Of a stretch of 58,398 nucleotides of DNA, positions 52,956 to 58,398 are shown piece by piece. Position 1 is the stretch's first letter, and each line of letters starts with the position of its first letter. A program made the translations under genes and the position numbers. Source of the stretch: an uncultured SAR116 cluster alpha proteobacterium (GTDB lineage: Bacteria; Pseudomonadota; Alphaproteobacteria; Puniceispirillales; Marisalimonadaceae); the NCBI GenBank assembly GCA_902537945.1, contig CACBDG010000013.1, positions 1-58,398 of the forward strand, in the 5' to 3' direction. The notes beneath the pieces are model-generated. The model was not told the origin of the DNA. It saw only the letters and a list, made by a program, of their open reading frames with translations, and ran no database searches.

Positions 52956-53693
52956 ATGATATTTTTAAGGTCTCTTTTATTTAACATACAATTTTATTTA
53001 GGAACGAGTATATTGGTAACTGTATGTCTGCCATGTCTTTTATTTCCTAGAGAAGTAGTAATATTTGTAAATAAAATTTGGTGCTCCATAATGACTAGAG
53101 GAATGAAATGGTGGTTAAATACAGAAATAAAAGTTATTGGGAAAATACCATCAAAAAATAGGGTCGTAATTTACGCAATTAAACATCAATCAGCCTGGGA
53201 AACTGTTTTTTGTACTCATTTATTTTCGATGCCATCAATAGTTTTAAAAAAAGTTTTAATTTTTTTGCCAGTCATTGGATTATATTTTTTAAGAGCTGGG
53301 GCCATTCCTATAGCAAGAGACCAGGGTTTAAATGCACTTAGGAAAATGGGTAGAAACGCAAAAAAAGCAGTTAAAGAAAATAGATCGATGATGATATTCC
53401 CGCAAGGCACCAGAGTAAATCCAGGAATGTCTTCAAAAGAAAAACCTTATCTACCAGGGGTTTTTTTCTTATATTCTCAAGCAAAAGTGCCTGTAATTCC
53501 TGTAGCTCATAATGCAGGATTACTATGGCCCAAAAATAGTTTTCTTAAATATCCTAATAGACTTAAATCAAAATCTGTTACTATCAAAATTCTTCCAGAA
53601 ATTCAGCCAGGATTGTCTAAGCAAGATTTTTTGATAAAATTAGAACATATTATAGAAACTGCTTCAAATAAACTCATAAAGATGGAGAAATAG
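52956..53693 (+). CDS. plsC: 1-acyl-sn-glycerol-3-phosphate acyltransferase (PlsC family)
   Basis: A membrane-associated acyltransferase making phosphatidic acid. The 245-residue sequence has an N-terminal membrane segment (about 5-32) and the acyltransferase blocks: block I KHQSAWET (His then Glu, HX4E in place of the classical HX4D), a GAIPIARDQG block II, MMIFPQGTRVNPG (FPQGTR in place of FPEGTR) as block III, and VPVIPVAHNAGLLWP as block IV. Similar variants occur in alphaproteobacterial homologues to my knowledge. Located 19 bp after the tusA-like gene; its stop abuts the DUF2237 start. Confidence 0.88.
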   Translation: MIFLRSLLFNIQFYLGTSILVTVCLPCLLFPREVVIFVNKIWCSIMTRGMKWWLNTEIKVIGKIPSKNRVVIYAIKHQSAWETVFCTHLFSMPSIVLKKVLIFLPVIGLYFLRAGAIPIARDQGLNALRKMGRNAKKAVKENRSMMIFPQGTRVNPGMSSKEKPYLPGVFFLYSQAKVPVIPVAHNAGLLWPKNSFLKYPNRLKSKSVTIKILPEIQPGLSKQDFLIKLEHIIETASNKLIKMEK

Positions 53694-54098
53694 ATGGATG
53701 GCTTATATAAAAGAGGTGGAAACAATAAACAACTAAACGTTCTCGGCGGCGAACTTGAACCATGTAGATCTTCTAAAGATAAAAATGAAATTGTTACTGG
53801 ATTTTATAGAGATAATTGTTGTAATACTGGTCCAGACGATTTTGGCTTGCATACTGTTTGTTGCGTGATGACAAAACCTTTTTTAACATTTTCAAAATCA
53901 GTTGGAAATGATCTAAGCACTCCAATACTTGAATATAATTTTAAAGGTTTAAAAGAAGGAGATCATTGGTGTCTTTGTGCTGCACGATGGCAAGAGGCGT
54001 TTGAAGCTGGTAAAGCTCCTAAAGTAATTTTAAAATCTACTAACATAGCAACTATTTCAATTGTAAAATTAAAAGATTTAAAAAAATATTCTACATAA
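53694..54098 (+). CDS. DUF2237 family protein
   Basis: The 134 residues match the DUF2237 pattern over almost their full length: NVLGGELEPCRS, TGFYRDNCCNTGPDDFGLHTVCCVMT, FLTFSKSVGNDLSTPILEYNFKGLKEGDHWCLCAARWQEA. The seven conserved-looking Cys residues (one CC pair in DNCC, one in VCC) suggest metal or redox chemistry, but the function of the family is unknown. The ATG follows the plsC TAG directly, implying translational coupling. Confidence 0.85.
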   Translation: MDGLYKRGGNNKQLNVLGGELEPCRSSKDKNEIVTGFYRDNCCNTGPDDFGLHTVCCVMTKPFLTFSKSVGNDLSTPILEYNFKGLKEGDHWCLCAARWQEAFEAGKAPKVILKSTNIATISIVKLKDLKKYST

Positions 54099-54113
54099 TT
54101 TATTGGAAAACTA

Positions 54114-54302
54114 ATGTATATAGATCAAAAAGTGACTGTAATATGCACAGATAATGACACTAGAAGTAATGGTAAAATTATTAGAATTTTTCCAAATGGA
54201 ATAGATGTAGAAGTTTCGGGTGCAATAATTAAGCTTAAGAAAACTAAGCCTAATTTATATGTTGGATTTATGGCTGGATTAGAATTTATTGTAAATACTT
54301 AA
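54114..54302 (+). CDS. Small protein of unknown function, beta-rich
   Basis: I do not recognise this 62-residue protein. Its pattern of short alternating hydrophobic strands (QKVTVICT, GKIIRIFPNGIDVEVS, AIIKLKK, YVGFMAGLEFIVN) suggests a small all-beta fold such as an SH3-like or PilZ-like barrel. No signal or membrane segment is visible. It is 15 bp after the DUF2237 gene, has a reasonable upstream context (GGAAAAC before ATG), and ends 5 bp from the convergent bactofilin stop, which leaves little room for chance. The ORF is likely real; role unknown. Confidence 0.6.
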   Translation: MYIDQKVTVICTDNDTRSNGKIIRIFPNGIDVEVSGAIIKLKKTKPNLYVGFMAGLEFIVNT

Positions 54303-54307
54303 TTAAG

Positions 54308-54718
54308 TTACTCAGCTTTCTTTGGGATTATTTCTACAATTTTATCTTGTTTGTTTTCTATTTGTTTCATGCCAGCAACATTAATGATACCACCTTCAAA
54401 AACAGCAATTTGCTTATATAGAATATCACCAGATAGAATCCCATTTTCCATGATTACAATACTATCAGAGTTTATCTTACCATTAACATTTCCGCTTACA
54501 ATCAACTCAGATGATTTGATTATACCTTCAACTACCCCTTTTTCATCAACGATTATTTGATCAGCAGAAAGTTCACCAATAAATTTATTTCTAATAAGAA
54601 TTGATCCAGTTGTTTTGTATTTACCTTCAAAAACCCCATCACCATCTAATTGAGAGCAAGTTTCTAAATTTTTTACCTTATCTTTTAATGGTGACGATAT
54701 TCTACTAATTTTTATCAT
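54308..54718 (-). CDS. Bactofilin family cytoskeletal protein
   Basis: The 136-residue protein has the right-handed beta-helix repeats of bactofilins: GVFEGKYKTTGSILIRNKFIGELSADQIIVDEKGVVEGIIKSSELIVSGNVNGKI and GILSGDILYKQIAVFEGG, in which a small hydrophobic residue and Gly recur about every six residues. Short polar tails flank the helix. Bactofilins polymerise without nucleotide and organise cell-wall enzymes, stalks or poles. The gene stands alone and diverges from nudC over a 178-bp AT-rich spacer; GAGG lies 7 nt before the start. Confidence 0.9.
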   Translation of the reverse strand: MIKISRISSPLKDKVKNLETCSQLDGDGVFEGKYKTTGSILIRNKFIGELSADQIIVDEKGVVEGIIKSSELIVSGNVNGKINSDSIVIMENGILSGDILYKQIAVFEGGIINVAGMKQIENKQDKIVEIIPKKAE

Positions 54719-54802
54719 AATTTACCTCAAATTAGGAATATATTCACTTTTACTTAACTAATCATCAATAAAAAAATATAACCAATTGAAAAATATATAT
54801 TT

Positions 54803-54831
54803 TTGACATAAATTTTGAGATTAAATTAATA
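54803..54831 (+). promoter_or_regulatory. Candidate nudC promoter
   Basis: A perfect -35 hexamer TTGACA (54803-54808) is followed 17 bp later by TTAATA (54826-54831), a weak -10. A start near 54838 would give a leader of roughly 60 nt. The rest of the 178-bp intergenic region between the bactofilin gene and nudC is plain AT-rich sequence. Confidence 0.4.
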
Positions 54832-54896
54832 AGTTTTTTTTTAATAAGAGAATCAGTTTTTATAAATAATTTAAAGTAATTTCTGGGGTAAAATAA

Positions 54897-55826
54897 ATGA
54901 TACAACCTTTTTATGCTAGTTCTGCAATAAACCGACATGGAGACTATAGAAATAATGAAAAATTGTTGAAAAATATAATATTTGAAAAAAATACTAAATT
55001 TATTCCATTCTATAAAGGAAAAAATCTATTTAGAGAAATTAATCAACACATAAAGCCTGTTATTTTTAATAATAACCAAATTCATGAATTTTTTCCTAAT
55101 GGTATAAGAAATACAATTTTTTTAGGCGTGGCCAATACATTGAATTACATCGGTGTGGATCTTAGTTCTCCAAATCAAAAATTTGATTTATGGTTAGAAG
55201 AAAACAATATTATTATAAATGATTTAAGAAAATATGGACCTATTTTAGATGATATAGAAGCATCATTCTTGGCTCTTTCCAATGGAATGTTTTATTGGCA
55301 TAGTACTCATAAATTTTGTGGTTTATGCGGTTTTCAAAACTTTCCAAAAGAGGGAGGTTTTGTGATGAAATGTTCAAATGAAAAATGTGGTAAGAGTCAT
55401 TTTCCAAGAACTGATCCTGCAATTATTACGCTTATTTCTTTTCAAGATAAAGTTTTATTAGGAAGATCTCCTAGATTCCCAGATTCTATGTATAGTACTC
55501 TCGCTGGTTTTGTAGAACCTGGTGAAAGTCTTGAGCAGGCCCTTGAAAGAGAAGTATTTGAAGAGGTTGGAATAAAAGTTAAGAATATAAAATATTTTAA
55601 TTCACAACCCTGGCCTTTTCCTGCATCTTTGATGCTTGGTTTTTTTGCTGAAGCTCAAAATGAACAAATGACAATTGATTATAATGAAATTGAAGATGCT
55701 CATTGGTTTTCAATTAATGAATTAAAGTCTTTAGAGCATCCATCTATTAGTGGAGGTTTTAAGTTACCAAGGGTAGACTCAATTGCACGCAGATTAGTTG
55801 ATACATGGATCAACAGTTTTAATTAA
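54897..55826 (+). CDS. nudC: NAD(H) pyrophosphatase / RNA decapping Nudix hydrolase
   Basis: NudC hydrolyses NAD(H) to mononucleotides and removes NAD caps from RNA. The 309-residue protein has an N-terminal domain, and a four-Cys zinc ribbon (CGLCGF ... CSNEKCGK). The phrase FPRTDPAIITLI follows, then the Nudix box GFVEPGESLEQALEREVFEEVGI and the family-specific SQPWPFPASLMLGF motif. All elements expected of NudC are present. The oxidoreductase gene follows 21 bp downstream. Confidence 0.94.
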   Translation: MIQPFYASSAINRHGDYRNNEKLLKNIIFEKNTKFIPFYKGKNLFREINQHIKPVIFNNNQIHEFFPNGIRNTIFLGVANTLNYIGVDLSSPNQKFDLWLEENNIIINDLRKYGPILDDIEASFLALSNGMFYWHSTHKFCGLCGFQNFPKEGGFVMKCSNEKCGKSHFPRTDPAIITLISFQDKVLLGRSPRFPDSMYSTLAGFVEPGESLEQALEREVFEEVGIKVKNIKYFNSQPWPFPASLMLGFFAEAQNEQMTIDYNEIEDAHWFSINELKSLEHPSISGGFKLPRVDSIARRLVDTWINSFN

Positions 55827-55847
55827 AGTTTATTTATAGAGATAAAA

Positions 55848-56912
55848 ATGATCTTTACTCCAATTAAAATAGGAAGTTTAGAAGTTTCAAACCGAATTGT
55901 TGTCGCGCCCATGTGTCAATATTCTGCAATTAATGGGGTTATGACCGATTGGCACACTCAGCATTTAATGCAATTAGGCTATTCAGCAGCAGGTTTGATA
56001 ATGGTTGAAGCAACTGCAGTAGAAGAGATTGGAAGAATTACACATAACTGTGTTGGAATATATGATGATAAATGCATAGTTTCTTTAAAAAAAAATCTTC
56101 AATTAGCAAAATCAGTTTCTGTAAATAAGTCTTGTTTTGGAATTCAATTAGCACATGCTGGCAGAAAAGCTTCTACTCAAAGGCCTTGGGAAGGAAGAAG
56201 TGCTCTTACAAAAGAAGAAAAACCCTGGAAAACAATATGTCCTTCTGCAATACCCTTTCAAGAAACTTGGCACGTTCCTCAAGAAATGGAATTAGTGGAT
56301 ATAGAAAGAGTTAAAAAACAATTTATTATTGCTTCACAAAATGCTGTAGCAATTGGGTTTGATTTAATAGAAATTCATGGAACACACGGTTACTTGCTTC
56401 ATCAGTTTTTATCTCCAATTTCAAATAAACGTAAAGATAAATATGGAGGAGACTTAGAAAACAGGATGAGATTTCCACTAGAAATTTTCTCTTCAGTAAA
56501 AGGTATCCTTCCTAAAGATTTTCCACTAGGTATGAGAATTACTGGGACAGAATGGGAAAATAATGGAATTGATGAAAATGAAGCTATAATCTTCGCAAAA
56601 GAATTAGAAAAAATAGGATGTCATTATGTTTGTGTCTCTAGTGGAGGAAACACACCTAATCCCAGAATACCTTTGGGACCACATTATCAAGTTCATCTTG
56701 CAAAGAAGATAAAAAAAAATACTAAGATGATTGTTAGAACAGTTGGAATGATTACAGATCCATTTGAAGCTAAAAATATTATCATTAATCAAGATGCTGA
56801 TATGATAGCCATGGCTAGAGCTTTTCTATCAAATCCAAGGTGGGTATGGGATGCAGCAAAGGTTCTTAATCATGATATTGAAGTTCCTCCCCAATATGCC
56901 AGAAGAATATAA
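55848..56912 (+). CDS. Old-yellow-enzyme family NADH:flavin oxidoreductase (YqjM-like)
   Basis: A TIM-barrel FMN enzyme that reduces activated double bonds. The 354-residue sequence begins FTPIKIGSLEVSNRIVVAPMCQYSA, with the Cys of the YqjM/xenobiotic-reductase class that modulates flavin potential. It continues with GLIMVEATAVEEIGRI, QLAHAGRKAS, the His pair in IEIHGTHGYLLHQFLSPISNKR (substrate binding), DKYGGDLENRMRFPLE, and MIAMARAFLSNP near the end. The physiological substrate is unknown. It follows nudC by 21 bp and converges on the channel gene. Confidence 0.92.
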   Translation: MIFTPIKIGSLEVSNRIVVAPMCQYSAINGVMTDWHTQHLMQLGYSAAGLIMVEATAVEEIGRITHNCVGIYDDKCIVSLKKNLQLAKSVSVNKSCFGIQLAHAGRKASTQRPWEGRSALTKEEKPWKTICPSAIPFQETWHVPQEMELVDIERVKKQFIIASQNAVAIGFDLIEIHGTHGYLLHQFLSPISNKRKDKYGGDLENRMRFPLEIFSSVKGILPKDFPLGMRITGTEWENNGIDENEAIIFAKELEKIGCHYVCVSSGGNTPNPRIPLGPHYQVHLAKKIKKNTKMIVRTVGMITDPFEAKNIIINQDADMIAMARAFLSNPRWVWDAAKVLNHDIEVPPQYARRI

Positions 56913-56918
56913 TTAATA

Positions 56919-57827
56919 TTATTTTTTTTTGTCAGTTAGAATATCAACAAGCGATTTTGAATGTTCTGGAGAAAGATTAAGCTCTTTCCTTAATCTTTCA
57001 ATTTTCTTAGCTTCTTCGTCACTAATAAAACCATCACTTAGGGCCTCATTTATTTCAGCCTCTAGAATAGCGGCTCTTTGTGCCCTTTGATTTGCAAAAG
57101 CAGATGCAACAATACCTGTTAAAAGTGCAACAGTACATACCCCCATTATAGCCGTAAAGGCACCAATAACTTTACCTAAAGGAGTAACGGGTGATACATC
57201 GCCATACCCTACTGTTGTTAGAGTAATTAAGCCCCACCACATAGTCTCTGGTATTGAACTAAATTTGTCTGGCTGAGTTTCATGTTCAGCTATGTACATC
57301 AAAGCACTCGATAAAAATAATGCGATAATCATAAGGTATAACGCAGCACTAAAGGATCTCCAATCTGCCTTTATTGCTGAAAAAAAATCTTCAATGGCTG
57401 AACTGTAGTTGGATATTTTCAATAATCTCAATAATCTTAAAACTCTGAGCCATCTTAAATCTAATCCGCCAAAAAAATAGGGAAGAATTGATGGAATAAT
57501 TGCTAAAAAGTCTACAAGACCTGTAAAACTAAAAATATATTTTAAACGTTTTACAAAATCAGAAGAATTACCAAGATCTTGTCTTGCAGGAGCAGACCAA
57601 ACTCTCAAGAGGTATTCTATACTAAAAATAATAACTGAAAAAATCTCAAATGCATAAAAAGTATCTTTATAAGTTTTACCAATATCTTTTACGGACTCTA
57701 AACATACTGCGGTAACATTTAGAAGTATTAATATGAATAAAATCATATCAACATACTGACTTGGCTTATCAGTAACATTACCTTTAGATAAGAGTTCACT
57801 GGTTCTTTTTTGAATTCTTAAATACAT
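56919..57827 (-). CDS. Voltage-gated-type potassium channel
   Basis: The 302-residue protein has six membrane segments. The S4 helix shows regularly spaced Arg residues (LRWLRVLRLLRLLK), the signature of a voltage sensor. The pore loop contains the K+ selectivity filter TTVGYGDVSP with ETMWWGLI before it. A C-terminal cytoplasmic helix-rich tail (about 250-302) with ISDEEAKKIERLRKELNLS resembles a SHOCT-like element. I chose the ATG at 57827, with AGGCG upstream; an in-frame TTG at 57842 would add five residues. Converges with the oxidoreductase gene, 6 bp between stops. The intact gene implies control of membrane potential or K+. Confidence 0.92.
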   Translation of the reverse strand: MYLRIQKRTSELLSKGNVTDKPSQYVDMILFILILLNVTAVCLESVKDIGKTYKDTFYAFEIFSVIIFSIEYLLRVWSAPARQDLGNSSDFVKRLKYIFSFTGLVDFLAIIPSILPYFFGGLDLRWLRVLRLLRLLKISNYSSAIEDFFSAIKADWRSFSAALYLMIIALFLSSALMYIAEHETQPDKFSSIPETMWWGLITLTTVGYGDVSPVTPLGKVIGAFTAIMGVCTVALLTGIVASAFANQRAQRAAILEAEINEALSDGFISDEEAKKIERLRKELNLSPEHSKSLVDILTDKKK

Positions 57828-57896
57828 AATTACGCCTAGCAATTTAAAATAATTATTAAAACTTAACTTATATTTATGTCTAATTCAGCAATTTAT

Positions 57897-58397
57897 TTAT
57901 GGAGTTGCTGCAGTAAGACCGCCATCAACTATTATTTCTGTTCCAGTAATATATTTAGCTTCGTCAGAGCATAAAAATAATACAGCATTAGCTACATCCC
58001 AAGATTCTCCCATTCTTCCCATTGGCACTTGATTATGTCTCCGTTTCACAAATCCTTCATAATCACCATCTGCATATTTTGTTGCTAATCTCTCGACCAA
58101 AGGAGTGTGCATTAAACCTGGAACCACACAATTGAGTCTAATATTTTTTTTTGCTTCAATCACAGCTGTTGTTTTAGTCATTTGTATAAGGGCGGCTTTT
58201 GAAGCGCTATAACCTACTTGAGGCTTTCCTATATACCTTAAACCTGCAACAGATGATATATTTACGATAGATCCACCTAAATTTTTTTCCATAATTGGAA
58301 TTACAAATTTAATACAAAAAAAAGCAGTATTTAAATTCAAAGTAAATTGTTTTTGCCATGTAAGACTGTCGATCTCTACTGGTCCTCCTGGTTCAGA
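57897..58397 (-). CDS. Short-chain dehydrogenase/reductase (5' part beyond the window)
   Basis: The visible 166 residues are the C-terminal two thirds of a classical SDR. They contain the FTLNLNTAFF segment, the catalytic Ser in VNISSVAG, the YxxxK pair in YSASKAAL (Tyr and Lys), then LNCVVPGLMHTPLV, and the terminal DGGLTAATP, typical of FabG-like C-termini. The NAD(P) Rossmann glycine motif lies past the right edge, since the frame remains open to the last bases (SEPGGPVE). Substrate cannot be deduced. Roughly 70 bp of plain AT-rich DNA separates it from the channel gene. Confidence 0.88.
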   Translation of the reverse strand, partial: SEPGGPVEIDSLTWQKQFTLNLNTAFFCIKFVIPIMEKNLGGSIVNISSVAGLRYIGKPQVGYSASKAALIQMTKTTAVIEAKKNIRLNCVVPGLMHTPLVERLATKYADGDYEGFVKRRHNQVPMGRMGESWDVANAVLFLCSDEAKYITGTEIIVDGGLTAATP

Positions 58398-58398
58398 T

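Noticed and set aside
52942-52956. TGGGA followed 10 bp later by GGGGA before plsC, resembling MraZ boxes
   Set aside because: Only one box matches and the second lacks the leading T; two imperfect copies are not enough.
56912-56940. T-run after the oxidoreductase gene as an intrinsic terminator
   Set aside because: The T-run encodes the Lys-rich C-terminus of the convergent channel protein, and no GC-bearing hairpin precedes it.

Overview
The window is 58.4 kb of very AT-rich (roughly 30% G+C by eye), densely packed bacterial chromosome. Gene content and order point to a streamlined, probably free-living marine alphaproteobacterium of the kind seen in SAR11-like or HIMB59-like lineages. The clues are cpoB-tilS-ftsH-folP-glmM, the alphaproteobacterial serC-serA pair with hisZ-purA, rluD-rpoH opposite a DUF6476 gene, FtsZ with a long linker, RNase P RNA next to mraZ, and lpxC-bamD-recN-ligA fused to the dcw cluster. 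The exact clade cannot be assigned from sequence reading alone. I found no tRNA, rRNA, transposon, prophage or CRISPR array.

Layout. 1-7.6 kb (+): envelope/TolPal factor cpoB, tRNA-Ile lysidine synthetase tilS, protease ftsH, dihydropteroate synthase folP, phosphoglucosamine mutase glmM, HMP kinase thiD. 7.6-8.2 kb (-): a LigE-like glutathione S-transferase. 8.3-13.6 kb (+): serine synthesis (serC, serA), hisZ and purA; serC has a short structured leader. 13.6-15.6 kb (-): rluD and rpoH; the DUF6476 gene and ltaE run the other way and start on the same CATG as rluD. 17-20.6 kb: a small membrane protein, the ABC-F factor EttA, and the lipid-transport pair mlaA-mlaC. 20.8-25.8 kb (+): uvrD, prmA, pepP.

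25.8-49.5 kb (-) is one uninterrupted co-directional block: mraZ-rsmH-ftsL-ftsI-murE-murF-mraY-murD-ftsW-murG-murC-murB-ddl-ftsQ-ftsA-ftsZ, then lpxC, bamD, recN and ligA. It holds the cytoplasmic Mur pathway from UDP-MurNAc onwards, the lipid I/II steps, the septal synthase pair FtsW/FtsI, the FtsZ/FtsA/FtsQ/FtsL divisome parts, and the committed steps of lipid A synthesis and outer-membrane protein assembly. Four TGGGA boxes at exact 10-bp spacing upstream of mraZ are a textbook MraZ operator. The RNase P RNA gene lies immediately upstream on the same strand.

50-58.4 kb: uup-like ABC-F and a DjlA-like co-chaperone (-); tusA-like, plsC, DUF2237 and an unrecognised 62-aa gene (+); a bactofilin (-); nudC and an old-yellow-enzyme reductase (+); a Kv-type potassium channel (-); and the 3' part of a short-chain dehydrogenase running off the right edge (-).

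Most of the window is conserved core genome. The items most worth a second look are the serC leader with two mutually overlapping pairings, the back-to-back divergent promoter beside it, the shared CATG start of rluD/DUF6476, the MraZ box array and possible rnpB-to-mraZ read-through, the consistently abutting or overlapping convergent gene ends, and the small unrecognised gene at 54114. I do not see a clearly new multi-gene system.
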